From Saprospiraceae bacterium (lineage in GTDB: Bacteria; Bacteroidota; Bacteroidia; Chitinophagales; Saprospiraceae), in NCBI GenBank assembly GCA_028284395.1, contig JANQRV010000079.1, positions 1 through 36,036 of the forward strand: a DNA stretch of 36,036 bases, read 5' to 3'. The notes under the pieces are model-generated. The model had not been told where the DNA came from. It ran no database searches and worked only from the letters and a program-made list of their open reading frames with translations. Numbering within the stretch: the first letter of the stretch is position 1; the number at the start of each line of letters is the position of its first letter. Made by a program: the position numbers and the translations under genes. Of the stretch, positions 24,911 through 34,398 are shown piece by piece.

Positions 24911-26362
24911 TTATGCTAATATGCCCTTGACCACCTTACCATGTACGTCGGTTAAACGATAGCGCCTACCCTGGAATTTGAAATTAAAGCGTTCGTGATC
25001 AATGCCCATGAGGTGCATAAGGGTAGCTTGAAAGTCATGCACGTGTACGGGATCCCGAACAATATTGTAGCTAAATTCATCGGTTTGTCCGTAGGTCAGG
25101 CCTGATTTTATACCGGCGCCAGCCATCCAAATGGTGAAGCACTTGGGATGGTGATCCCGGCCATAATTGGTTTTGCTTAGCACACCCTGCGAGTAATTGG
25201 TTCGCCCAAACTCCCCACCCCAGATGACGAGCGTATCATCGAGCAAACCCCGTTGTTTTAAATCGAGAATTAGTGCGGCAGAAGGTTGGTCTGTCTGTCT
25301 GGTCAGACGTGGTAAATGCTTGGGTAGGTCATCGTGGTGATCCCAGCCACGATGATACAATTGAATGAACTTAACTCCCTTTTCCGCTAATCGGCGCGCC
25401 AAAAGGCAGTTGGCTGCATAAGTGCCCGGGGTCCGCGAGTCCGGACCATACATGTCGTAAATGTAATCGGGTTCATCAGAAGTATCCGTGATTTCAGGGA
25501 CGGAAGTTTGCATCCGAAAAGCCATTTCATATTGCGCAATGCGGGCTTCGATCTCCGGATCCTTGAAGGATTCGTATTGACCTTCCTGCATCTTTTTTAG
25601 TAATTCCAATTGTACTTTTCGGTCTGCCATGCCAACTCCCGGCGGGTTGTTCAGGTACAGGACCGGGTCGCTGCCGGCTCTAAATTGAACACCCTGATGT
25701 TGAGCCGGCAAAAAGCCATTGCCCCATAAACGGGCATAAAGGGGTTGGCCTCCATTGTGTTTGGTAATCAGAACGATGAAAGAAGGCAGATTCTCATTGT
25801 CGCTCCCCAATCCATAATCAATCCATGAACCGATGGCCGGCCGGCCGGGGAATTGTGAGCCGGTTTGAATGAAAGTTACGGCGGGATCGTGATTGATCGC
25901 GTCGGTATACATGGATCTGATAAAACATAATTCATCAGCAATCTTGGCCTGATGAGGGAGTAGTTCGCTAAACCAGGCACCGGAATGGCCATACTGTTGA
26001 AATGAAAAAAGGGAGCCGGCCATCGGGAAAGAAGTTTGCCCGGCCGTCATGCCTGTTAATCGCTGCCCCTGCCGAACCGATTCGGGCAATTCCTCTCCAT
26101 ACCTTCTGACAAGCTCTGGTTTAGGGTCGAACAGATCGATTTGCGACGGCGCACCACTTTGTAATAAGTAGATCACTCGTTTGGCCTTGGGGGCAAAATG
26201 CGGCAATGAAAGATCATTGTGATGGATGGATTGGTCATTGTCGGCACGCAAGCGACCGGGATTGATCAGGGAAGCTAAACCAAATGCTCCAAGGCCCATT
26301 CCGGATTTTACCAGAAAGTCCCGACGACTCTGAATTTTCAGGTATTGTTGGCAATCGGACAT
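24911..26362 (-). CDS. DUF1501 protein, Tat-exported (paralog B)
   Basis: 483 residues with a Tat signal (SRRDFLVK, Arg13-Arg14, followed by SGMGLGAFGLASLI). The body shows the same blocks as paralog [70 protein letters not shown] and [18 protein letters not shown]1501 belongs to the alkaline-phosphatase-like superfamily but no reaction is proven. It is the first gene of module B, 64 bases upstream of its PSCyt1 partner, and 141 bases downstream of the SDR gene. The high similarity to the gene at 5479-6921 suggests duplication of a two-gene unit followed by a change in gene order. Confidence 0.92.
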   Translation of the reverse strand: MSDCQQYLKIQSRRDFLVKSGMGLGAFGLASLINPGRLRADNDQSIHHNDLSLPHFAPKAKRVIYLLQSGAPSQIDLFDPKPELVRRYGEELPESVRQGQRLTGMTAGQTSFPMAGSLFSFQQYGHSGAWFSELLPHQAKIADELCFIRSMYTDAINHDPAVTFIQTGSQFPGRPAIGSWIDYGLGSDNENLPSFIVLITKHNGGQPLYARLWGNGFLPAQHQGVQFRAGSDPVLYLNNPPGVGMADRKVQLELLKKMQEGQYESFKDPEIEARIAQYEMAFRMQTSVPEITDTSDEPDYIYDMYGPDSRTPGTYAANCLLARRLAEKGVKFIQLYHRGWDHHDDLPKHLPRLTRQTDQPSAALILDLKQRGLLDDTLVIWGGEFGRTNYSQGVLSKTNYGRDHHPKCFTIWMAGAGIKSGLTYGQTDEFSYNIVRDPVHVHDFQATLMHLMGIDHERFNFKFQGRRYRLTDVHGKVVKGILA

Positions 26363-26503
26363 AGGCTCATTCGTTAGTTGGTTTCAAGATGGGACACCGC
26401 TCTACCAAATTTAACAAAAACCATTGATAATCCTTTGAAAATGAGCATCAGAATTCCGAACTTGATCAAACTCAACATCGGGCTTGATCGAGATCACCAA
26501 TCG

Positions 26504-27274
26504 CTACATGGCAATCCAGCCTCCGTCAATTGAAAATAAAGAACCCGTAACAAAACTGGAAGCGGGGCTGCACAAGTATAGTGCCAACGCACCAATCTCA
26601 TCCAATCTTCCGATCCGCCCCATCGGAATCTTATCGCAGAAAGCAGCGAATTTCTCAGGATCCTTCTTCACCGGTTCGAATATTTCCGTATCAAAGGGGC
26701 CCGGCAGGAGAACATTGGCCGTAATACCGTCCCGTGCCAATTCAATTCCCAACGAACGAGTCAGTTGAAGAACCGCCCCCTTACTGGTGGCATAAGGTGT
26801 TCGTTCGGCGATCGAAACGACACCCAGCATTGACGAAATATTGAGAATCCGTCCGTATTGCTGTCGTTTCATAATGGGGACAACTTCCCGACATGCTCCC
26901 CATGATCCGGTTACATTAACCTCCATTACCTTGCGAAAATCTTCATAACTGAGGTTTTCAATAGCGCCACGGATGTTGATTCCGGCGGAATTCACCAGGA
27001 CATCAATCCTTCCAAAAGCCTCGATTCCGCCACGGACTGCCTGTTGGATATCTGCTTCCTTCAGCACATCACAACGGAAGCCGACACAACCTACCTCGTA
27101 TTGGTCTTGAATTAAATTGACGGCCGATCGATTCCGAACATCATCTCGGGAAGCGATAACGATATTGGCACCTGCTTCAGCCAATGCTTTGGCGATTTCG
27201 AGGCCCAACCCACGGTTGCCGCCGGTTACCAGGGCCGTTTGTCCTTCCAACTTGAATTGATCCAAAATTCCCAT
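26504..27274 (-). CDS. Short-chain dehydrogenase/reductase (SDR), 3-oxoacyl/sugar dehydrogenase type
   Basis: 256 residues of the classical SDR length. NAD(P)-binding TGGNRGLG (17-24), NSAG (95-98), structural Asn120, and the catalytic Ser148/Tyr161/Lys165 in ISSMLGVVSIAERTPYATSK are all present. Ending in FVTGSLFSIDGGWIAM is typical. The Ala-Ser-Arg after the second beta strand (residues 41-43) leaves NAD or NADP open. Relatives include gluconate 5-dehydrogenase and 2-deoxy-gluconate 3-dehydrogenase, which fits the surrounding sugar genes but is not proven. It is divergent from the M20 gene (94 bases between start codons) and could be read through into the DUF1501 operon B. Confidence 0.9.
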   Translation of the reverse strand: MGILDQFKLEGQTALVTGGNRGLGLEIAKALAEAGANIVIASRDDVRNRSAVNLIQDQYEVGCVGFRCDVLKEADIQQAVRGGIEAFGRIDVLVNSAGINIRGAIENLSYEDFRKVMEVNVTGSWGACREVVPIMKRQQYGRILNISSMLGVVSIAERTPYATSKGAVLQLTRSLGIELARDGITANVLLPGPFDTEIFEPVKKDPEKFAAFCDKIPMGRIGRLDEIGALALYLCSPASSFVTGSLFSIDGGWIAM

Positions 27275-27368
27275 AATTCTATTTTACTTTGCGAAAATGG
27301 AAGTTAGCGAAAAACTCAAAAAGAATTTATCTCTATATTCGTCTTTCTCACTTTACAAAAACAAGCTT

Positions 27369-28811
27369 ATGAAATACCTTTTGACAGGATCGATGTTGAT
27401 CGGGCTGGTCCTCAACTTATCGGCTCAGAAAAAGGCTGCCATCAACGATAACAAAAAGGCAGTCATTGCCTCCATTGAAAGCAAATATGATCAACTCACT
27501 GAACTCAGCGACAAGATCTGGTCTTACGAAGAAATTGCCTTTCAAGAAACAAAATCGGCTCAAGCCTTAGCGGACTTCGCAAGAGCCCATGGCTTTAAAG
27601 TGGAAACCGGCGTTGCGGAAATCCCTACCGCTTTGGTGGCTGAATATGGCTCGGGAAGTCCGGTTATCGGTATTTTGGGCGAGTTCGATGCCCTGCCCGG
27701 TCTTTCGCAGAAGACCGTTCCCACTAAGGATCCTCTCCATGAAGGTTCGCCCGGTCATGGTTGTGGACACAATCTATTTGGCGTCGCTTCTCTGGGCGCT
27801 GCAATCGCCATTAAAGAATTAATCGAAGAAGGTAAATTGCGAGGAACGGTTCGCTTTTACGGAACGCCCGCTGAAGAAAAATTCTTTGGCAAACTATGGA
27901 TGATCCGGGCCGGCCTTTTCGAAGATGTTGACTTTATGATGGACTGGCACCCCGGAGCCGAAACCAAAGCGGATGTACAAAGTTCTTTAGCGCTCGTCGA
28001 CTTCATGGTCGAGTTTTACGGTCAAGCCGCTCATGCCTCCGGTGATCCCTGGAATGGCCGCAGCGCTTCCGATGCGCTGGAATTGTACACCACCGGTATC
28101 AATTTTTACCGGGAACACGTCAAACCCACCGTTCGGATCCACTATCACATCCAAGATGCCGGGAAAGTCGTCAATGTTGTTCCGGACTATGCCCGACTTT
28201 GGGTTCGAGTTCGGGATACCAAACGAAAGGGCATGGAAAAAGTATGGAAACACGTCGAAAAAATGGCCAGCGGGGCTGCGATCATGGCCGATGTTGAATA
28301 CAAGGTCAGTCTGATTTCCGGCATTCACGAGATTCTCGTCAATCGTGCCGGAGGAGAACGCTTGCAAAAGAACCTGGAATACCTGGGAGAGATCGAATAC
28401 ACGGACGAAGAGACTACTTTTGCCAAAGGAATTCAGGCTGCTACCGGCAAAGAGCAAGTGGGCATGGACACCAAGATCCGAGCTCTGGAACGCACCCTGG
28501 AACATCCCATGGGCGGCTCTACAGATGCCGGAGATGTAAGCTTCGTCGTGCCGACGATTCGCCTAAGTGCAACGACCGCACCCAAAGATACCCCTTGGCA
28601 CTCCTGGGCAGTAGTAGCCTGTGGAGGTATGTCGATCGGACATAAAGGAATGGCTTATGCCGCCAAAGCACTCTCTATGACCATGGTCGATCTTTTCGAG
28701 GATGAAAACCTAAGGAATAAAGTCAAAGCGGAATATTTGGAAAGGAAAGGAGATTACATTTATAAAGCAATGATTCCGGAAGGACCTCCTCCGATTAATA
28801 GTGGGCATTAG
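27369..28811 (+). CDS. Exported M20-family amidohydrolase (AbgB-like)
   Basis: 480 residues from the ATG at 27369, which starts a signal peptide (MKYLLTGSMLIGLVLNLSAQ); an earlier ATG at 27297 would put 24 charged residues before it and is unlikely. M20 metal ligands are Cys132 and His134 in GHGCGHN, Glu169-Glu170 in GTPAEEKF, His194 in MDWHPG, and His411 in TPWHSW; catalytic residues in GEFDALPG. The FYGQAAHASGDPWNGRSASDALEL lid matches p-aminobenzoyl-glutamate hydrolase subunit B and related amidohydrolases. It probably cleaves a small N-acyl amino acid or peptide in the periplasm. Its stop codon shares bases with the stop of the convergent giant dehydrogenase gene (TTAG, 28808-28811). Confidence 0.9.
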   Translation: MKYLLTGSMLIGLVLNLSAQKKAAINDNKKAVIASIESKYDQLTELSDKIWSYEEIAFQETKSAQALADFARAHGFKVETGVAEIPTALVAEYGSGSPVIGILGEFDALPGLSQKTVPTKDPLHEGSPGHGCGHNLFGVASLGAAIAIKELIEEGKLRGTVRFYGTPAEEKFFGKLWMIRAGLFEDVDFMMDWHPGAETKADVQSSLALVDFMVEFYGQAAHASGDPWNGRSASDALELYTTGINFYREHVKPTVRIHYHIQDAGKVVNVVPDYARLWVRVRDTKRKGMEKVWKHVEKMASGAAIMADVEYKVSLISGIHEILVNRAGGERLQKNLEYLGEIEYTDEETTFAKGIQAATGKEQVGMDTKIRALERTLEHPMGGSTDAGDVSFVVPTIRLSATTAPKDTPWHSWAVVACGGMSIGHKGMAYAAKALSMTMVDLFEDENLRNKVKAEYLERKGDYIYKAMIPEGPPPINSGH

Positions 28812-31800
28812 AGCTTTTGACTCGGTCCAAGATTAGTCAAGAATGCGACCAGGTCCACTAATTCATCTCTCCTCAATCCAGCAGTCAAACCCGCTGGCAT
28901 CAGAGAAACCGGACTGCTGTCCATGGTCTCGATGTCCGCATTGGGCACCAAAATCAGCTTGTCGTTAGGGTCGCGAATGAGGGCACCATCACCCGTTTTG
29001 CGTTCCAGAACTCCAGTTACGATGTCTCCGTTGCGCAAAGTAACAATCATCGTTTCATACCCTTGTTTGATGGCTGAACTTGGATTGAGCAGGGATTCCA
29101 ATATTGATTCCGGGGTCATATAGGCGCCCAGGGTGGAGATATCAGGCCCCAATTTTCCTCCTTGATTTCCCAGTTTATGACAAGTCATGCACAACATTCC
29201 CGGTCGGTAATAGATTCTGCTGCCCCGCCCGGGATTACCTTTCAATGCTACTTCTTGCAACAATTCAGCCCTTTCAGCTTCGCTTAACCCTCCGCCGACG
29301 GGTTTGAGGGAGCCGGCTTTATTCAGGGCATCGACCAATACGGTCAGATCCCGCCCCGTGATGCCACTGGCTCGAACCCCAATCACGGCAATGTCGGAAG
29401 ATAGAGTTTTGTCCGAAAGGACTGAAGCCAAAATGGCCGGCCCTTCTTCCCTCCGGGTATAGGCATCAAACAATAGTCTTGCTGAGGCTTCCTCTTCAAT
29501 TGTTGCCAATAGGGTCGCTGCATTTTCAGCAGCCCGGGTCGGTTGTACGCCTGCCCAAGCTGCGGTTGCCACCGAACGAATACTAAGATCTTGGTGGCGA
29601 ACTGCCAACTCTTCCAAGACTTCAAAGGCTTCGAGGTCTCCCAAAGCATTTGCAGCAGCCAGTCGCTCTCTATTGGCCGCCTCGTCCGATCCTACGATGA
29701 CCGATAACTGATCGACCGCAGTCAGCACTTTCCAGCGACCTGCCAATCTTGCTCCAACCATCCTAATTGCAGGCTGGTTATGTTTCAGCAAGCTATGGAT
29801 CTCATCGGTATTACTCGGGATAGCAGCATCAGTAGTAGGTGCTCCTGCCAAAGCCGTCAACACGGGTAGTAGTCCTTCTTTAGCCGCGATATCAAATGCT
29901 GTTCCAACTTCTTTTTCGCCACCCAGACGGGCCATCATCATTAGTGCATCCAGTCGATCCTGGCCGGACAATTTCCCCTCTTCCAGTAGTTGGGCCATCG
30001 TCTCCATAGCAGCCTTATTGTTAGCGGCATTCAATGCAAACACCAATCGGCCGAGATTTTCCCCAAAAGGGTTGTTGCCTTCGGCCAGGGCTTCTTGCCA
30101 CTGACCCCGCAAATTGCGGGCCGTCAACCAAATGGCGAATTCCAGATCGGCGTCAATAGGATAATCCAGTGCTTGCAAAGCCAAATTTCCTGCTTCCAGC
30201 GTGCCGAAGGACCGCAAAGCATTGACGGCTTCCAAGCGAACCTGTGGATGACGATCATCGATCATCGGAACCAATAAGTTGTAGGCGTGCGATGTGTTGC
30301 CGGAATAAGTAAGCATCCTCACGGCTGCTGCCCGGATTCGATGGTCATTTACCTTTAACAACTGACTTGCCAAATCTAAATCCACCTGATTTAACGCGGC
30401 ACTCAACCACAGTGCTTCCAGTCGATGATGATTGTACCTGCGATCGGATCGATTCAAATCTCGTAGCCAGCTACGCAATGTCTCCGGATCACATTTACGC
30501 CGAACCAATTCCCGATTGGCCTGTGCCCTGGTATATTGTTCCGGTGCTTTCAAATGATTCAGCAATTCGGAAACGGAAGCAGTGTGAATTCGGGGTCGCT
30601 GTACAAAGGTTTTATTCTTTGCGGTGAGCCGCCAGATCCGGCCGTGAGATTTATCACGAAGTGGATGGTGAAAGTCCACTTCACCGTGATCGATAATCGG
30701 GTTGTACCAATCGACAATGTACACTGCGCCTTCGGGCCCCATCTTGATATCGACCGGCCGGAAAGAACGATGACTGGAATGTAAGACCGTTTCCACTTCT
30801 TCAGCGCTGTAACCGCTACCATTTTCCTGCAGTTCGTATCGAACCGTTCGATTGGCTCGAAAATCGTTGGCCAACATACTGCCCTGCCACTTGGCTGGCA
30901 TGTGTCGGCCACTGATAAATTCCGCCGCAGTATTCTTGGGTTTTCCGGACATGATGCCATCTAGGATGCGACCAAAACCAACCGCAGAAACGTGTGCAGA
31001 GCCGGGAAAGACATAAGTCGGCTGCTGAGATCCAGCACCATCGGTACCAAATGCCTGTCCCCAATCGTCGAAGGTAAATCCCCACGGATTCACCCGGCCG
31101 AAGGCAAAAGGCTCGATGCGTTCCGTTTCCGGTCGGAATTTCCAAACGCCACTGCCATTCATCCGGCGGCTTCCGTATGGTGTTTCAATGAAGGTATTGA
31201 TGTAAATGGACTGTGTAAAATGAAGATCTCCCCAGGGAGCCCACTGCAAGCCGTGAATGGTGTGGTGCACATCGGCGTTGCCAAAACCGGAATAAACGAC
31301 CCGGGTCTGATCTGCCCGGTCATCACCATCCGTGTCGGCCAGAAACAAGAACTCCGTGGTACTGCAGACATAAGCCCCTCCCTCGACGGGCATGACGGAA
31401 TGTGGGATAAACAGACCTTCGGCAAAAACGATCGAACGGTCAGCTTGGCCATCTTCATCCGTATCTTCAAGGATGATAATTTTATCGTTCGGCTCCCTCC
31501 CGGGCTTAATGTGTGGATATGTTGAACTGGTCGATACCCAAGCCCTACCCCGGTTGTCCCAGGTCATATAGATGGGGTTGGCGATCATGGGGTCGGCAGC
31601 AAAAAGGTTAATCTCAAAACCGGGTGTAACTTCAAACGCCGCCAATTCCTCCGCTACATTAGGTTCGGGCACATTGCGGGGCACTTCATGGTCGGGATAT
31701 TCCCGAGGTGATTTCCAGGGCTCCAGTAATTCCACTTCATAACGCCGGCTTTGCGGTACTTTCAAACGGGCGATGAGTTCCTCCTGTTCTTCGACCAGCC

Positions 31801-33226
31801 GATCGAAGTCGTCCATTTCGTAGGCCAAATGCCCCATCTCGTGCTGACGGAAGAGAAATATATAAGCCTTGTTCAGCGGATTGATGCGGTAGCGATACAA
31901 GCGGTTTTTCTCGTTGATCGTCTGCCTCAGATTTTCGTACTGAACCGAGTCCTGGGCCACTACAATTTCGGGTTCGGTGACGCGCTCACGAACGATTTCT
32001 CCCTCGATTTTCAATAAATGTTCACCCGCCACTTGGATGTGCGCTCCCGGGCGCAATCGGTCCCGAGTCACATCAAATCGAAGGCTTTTCCCCGTCCGGG
32101 TAATTTGATCGATGGATACACCTTCGGAACCGGCAAACTGCCCGTCTTCTCCAAGCACCAGATCGAAATCAGATGCAGAAGCAAGGCCGATCTCCGACAG
32201 GACGACCTGGGTCATTTTCTGATATCCGAGATGTGTCAATTGGTTTCCACCTTCCACCAGCGCCGCATTGGTATCCTCTGCAATCAGTTTGTCGTACAAA
32301 TCAACGAAGGCATGTCCTTTTTCTTCGGCAACCGACCGGATCATATCTGTGGCTTTGCGCAGCCATTCATTGTGACTGGCAATATCGGCTCGCGTCGCGC
32401 CGGTTGGTTGTTGACGATGAGGAGACAACAAAAGGATACGGGCATTTAATGAATCCATGGCCTCCACCAGGTTTTTGTAACCCCTGACAAAGTGATCGAA
32501 TTCGGCTTCATTAGTTAAATAAGCAGCTTCTGCTCCGTAGCCAATGATTAAAGTTCCCGGTTTTGCGTCCCACAACTGCTGCATCATCACATCATTCCCA
32601 AATCCCTCTTCTGCAGTTGGCGGCTTCCAGGATCTCGTATTTTGGGCGGAACCAAATTCAGAACGCGCCGTTCCATAAACGTCGTCCCCCGGCCAACCCA
32701 GGTTTCGAAAAGTAAGATCGTGTTTGGGCCACCGTGTCGTCAATTCCGTTTCGAGATAACCATGCTTTTCCATGCCGGCTATCAGGGTCCCGCCCAAGAA
32801 AACGATCCGGTTGGCAGTTTCGGCAGCCTCACCAGCTCGGAAGGAAGCCTGAGCACTGTAGGGCCCCACTTCGTCCTGTTCATTCCAGACGCGTACCTTC
32901 CACCACACTTTTGCTCCGGCTGGGATTGGCGCCCCTTTGTACAGAACAGCCTCCCGGCGATCGCCGTATCGTTTGCCACTGTCCCAAAGATCACCGATAT
33001 TGGCAGCGAGCAATTGATCATCGCTGGCAACAAGAATTTGGTAGGCCGATTGTGTACCATTGCCCCGTAACGCCCACCGAAACCCTACTTCATTGAGCTG
33101 CAAACCAAGCAAATTCTCGATGTTGTCGGTTTTCAAAGAAGAAGGTTTCGGACCCTTACCTCCCCTATTCGAACAGGCAAAATGCAGGAAAAACAGTAAT
33201 AGAATTACGCTATAGGTCGGTTTCAT
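28808..33226 (-). CDS. Giant lipoprotein: Ig-like + SGNH-like + PVC heme dehydrogenase + HEAT + cytochrome c
   Basis: 1472 residues. Start: lipoprotein-type signal (FAC, Cys18). Domains: about 36-134 resembles the N-terminal Ig/Fn3 domain of alpha-L-rhamnosidases (GFRWALRGNGTQSAYQILVAS, LWDSGK, VWWKVRVWNE); 140-345 SGNH-hydrolase fold; 520-875 seven-bladed beta-propeller membrane-bound dehydrogenase (TIGR02604 type) with two calcium-like DTDxDxxAD loops (588-596, 631-639), NPWGFTFD and VDWYNP; about 880-1290 HEAT repeats; 1320-1470 heme domain (TIGR02603 type) with CMTCH at 1346-1350. The SGNH block has degenerate catalytic motifs (GGT in place of GDS). It is probably an outer-surface or periplasmic dehydrogenase passing electrons from a sugar to its own heme. 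It is downstream of the serine hydrolase gene (62-base gap). Confidence 0.88.
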   Translation of the reverse strand: MKPTYSVILLLFFLHFACSNRGGKGPKPSSLKTDNIENLLGLQLNEVGFRWALRGNGTQSAYQILVASDDQLLAANIGDLWDSGKRYGDRREAVLYKGAPIPAGAKVWWKVRVWNEQDEVGPYSAQASFRAGEAAETANRIVFLGGTLIAGMEKHGYLETELTTRWPKHDLTFRNLGWPGDDVYGTARSEFGSAQNTRSWKPPTAEEGFGNDVMMQQLWDAKPGTLIIGYGAEAAYLTNEAEFDHFVRGYKNLVEAMDSLNARILLLSPHRQQPTGATRADIASHNEWLRKATDMIRSVAEEKGHAFVDLYDKLIAEDTNAALVEGGNQLTHLGYQKMTQVVLSEIGLASASDFDLVLGEDGQFAGSEGVSIDQITRTGKSLRFDVTRDRLRPGAHIQVAGEHLLKIEGEIVRERVTEPEIVVAQDSVQYENLRQTINEKNRLYRYRINPLNKAYIFLFRQHEMGHLAYEMDDFDRLVEEQEELIARLKVPQSRRYEVELLEPWKSPREYPDHEVPRNVPEPNVAEELAAFEVTPGFEINLFAADPMIANPIYMTWDNRGRAWVSTSSTYPHIKPGREPNDKIIILEDTDEDGQADRSIVFAEGLFIPHSVMPVEGGAYVCSTTEFLFLADTDGDDRADQTRVVYSGFGNADVHHTIHGLQWAPWGDLHFTQSIYINTFIETPYGSRRMNGSGVWKFRPETERIEPFAFGRVNPWGFTFDDWGQAFGTDGAGSQQPTYVFPGSAHVSAVGFGRILDGIMSGKPKNTAAEFISGRHMPAKWQGSMLANDFRANRTVRYELQENGSGYSAEEVETVLHSSHRSFRPVDIKMGPEGAVYIVDWYNPIIDHGEVDFHHPLRDKSHGRIWRLTAKNKTFVQRPRIHTASVSELLNHLKAPEQYTRAQANRELVRRKCDPETLRSWLRDLNRSDRRYNHHRLEALWLSAALNQVDLDLASQLLKVNDHRIRAAAVRMLTYSGNTSHAYNLLVPMIDDRHPQVRLEAVNALRSFGTLEAGNLALQALDYPIDADLEFAIWLTARNLRGQWQEALAEGNNPFGENLGRLVFALNAANNKAAMETMAQLLEEGKLSGQDRLDALMMMARLGGEKEVGTAFDIAAKEGLLPVLTALAGAPTTDAAIPSNTDEIHSLLKHNQPAIRMVGARLAGRWKVLTAVDQLSVIVGSDEAANRERLAAANALGDLEAFEVLEELAVRHQDLSIRSVATAAWAGVQPTRAAENAATLLATIEEEASARLLFDAYTRREEGPAILASVLSDKTLSSDIAVIGVRASGITGRDLTVLVDALNKAGSLKPVGGGLSEAERAELLQEVALKGNPGRGSRIYYRPGMLCMTCHKLGNQGGKLGPDISTLGAYMTPESILESLLNPSSAIKQGYETMIVTLRNGDIVTGVLERKTGDGALIRDPNDKLILVPNADIETMDSSPVSLMPAGLTAGLRRDELVDLVAFLTNLGPSQKL

Positions 33227-33247
33227 GAATGCTCCGTTTTGTTTAGT

Positions 33248-33259
33248 GGGCTTAAGCCC
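33248..33259. repeat. Perfect palindrome GGGCTTAAGCCC
   Basis: It lies between the serine hydrolase stop and the giant dehydrogenase start. With flanking TTAG and CTAA it forms a longer imperfect hairpin on the minus strand. It could attenuate read-through between the genes, but no clear T-run follows. Confidence 0.45.
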
Positions 33260-33288
33260 CTGCTAATTTAGTAAAACTAGCAACAAAC

Positions 33289-34398
33289 TTATGGTGCGAT
33301 CCTGGCATTGATTAATTGATCGATCATCGACCAATACACCTTGTCCTTCGTAGAGTGATAAGCAATGCCAATCATGGTCAGGAGGTCCAACTTCGTCTTA
33401 TGAGCAATGACCATTTTTGCTTTGGGAATGACGGTGATAAATTGCCCGCCATAACCAATTGCGGTATAGGCTCCTTCGTACACTGGGTTGTCCAGAAATT
33501 TGTCGATCAGCCACCACATATATCCGTACGACATGTATGGGGCTTTTGGATCCGCCGGCCCAAATCTGGCGATCAGGGTATCCATAGGTGTCACGGTCGT
33601 AGTCGTTTTATTGATCCATTCTTTGGAGATGAGTTGCTTACCATCCCAGCTTCCTTCATTGAGCATTAGCTGGCCGATCTTTGCCATATCACGGGTCGAC
33701 AGGTACATGTGGTAAGCCAGGTATTGCGACTTTTTCTTATTGCCGCTTTTGCGTTGGTTTTCAATATTCCAATCCTGGAAGCCTAGAGGTTTTGCCAGTT
33801 GTTCTTCAATCTCTTCATAAATGGACCTTTTGGCATATAATTCAAGAATGTGGCCTCCAACGTTGAAGTCCCAGTTATTGTATACGAAATATTCGCCGGG
33901 CTTCACGCTACCGCGCTTTAAGAAGCTATCCTTGTCGTAGCCGGCATTTGAAGCCACGTGAAATACTCCCGAACGAGAAGTAATGATGTCGTCGATGGTG
34001 GCAGACTTTTCGACGGGCAGCAATCCATCTTTTTCGTCAATGCCCAAACTACCAATGTCCTGTTCGAGATCGATGGTCCCATCCTCGACAAATTTACCGT
34101 AGAGCATGCTGAGCACACTTTTCCGGCAGGATGCGATGTAACTCACTTTCGTGACATCGCCGTATTCGTAAAGTACCTTGCCATCGTATAGCACCACCAT
34201 GCCGGTGGTGCGAGCTTCTTTTCCAATGTATTGCGTAAGTTGTTCCAGTTTTTTCTGGTCGAACTGAGCGGCTTGTGGCGAGGGATACTGTTCCGAACGC
34301 TCCCCCTGGAAAGCAGGCTGTTTGACGACACAACCCGTCAGAAAAAAGACTGTTGCCATTATTAAAAATTGGCAAATTACGTGATTGAATTTGATCAT
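33289..34398 (-). CDS. Beta-lactamase-like serine hydrolase lipoprotein
   Basis: 369 residues. A lipoprotein signal (FLTGC, Cys23) is followed by the penicillin-binding/class C beta-lactamase-like fold: nucleophile motif Ser90-Cys-Arg-Lys93 (SxxK), Tyr173-Asn-Asn175 (YxN), GYMWWLID and a final GYGGQF in place of the KTG triad. The N-terminal domain opens with a LYDGKVLYEYGD strand as in EstB-type esterases. Activity could be esterase, peptidase or beta-lactamase; an esterase fits a glycan setting, but this is inferred. It is first in a unit with the giant dehydrogenase (62-base gap) and is divergent from the lipoprotein gene at 34640 (241 bases between starts, no further gene seen there). Confidence 0.88.
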   Translation of the reverse strand: MIKFNHVICQFLIMATVFFLTGCVVKQPAFQGERSEQYPSPQAAQFDQKKLEQLTQYIGKEARTTGMVVLYDGKVLYEYGDVTKVSYIASCRKSVLSMLYGKFVEDGTIDLEQDIGSLGIDEKDGLLPVEKSATIDDIITSRSGVFHVASNAGYDKDSFLKRGSVKPGEYFVYNNWDFNVGGHILELYAKRSIYEEIEEQLAKPLGFQDWNIENQRKSGNKKKSQYLAYHMYLSTRDMAKIGQLMLNEGSWDGKQLISKEWINKTTTTVTPMDTLIARFGPADPKAPYMSYGYMWWLIDKFLDNPVYEGAYTAIGYGGQFITVIPKAKMVIAHKTKLDLLTMIGIAYHSTKDKVYWSMIDQLINARIAP

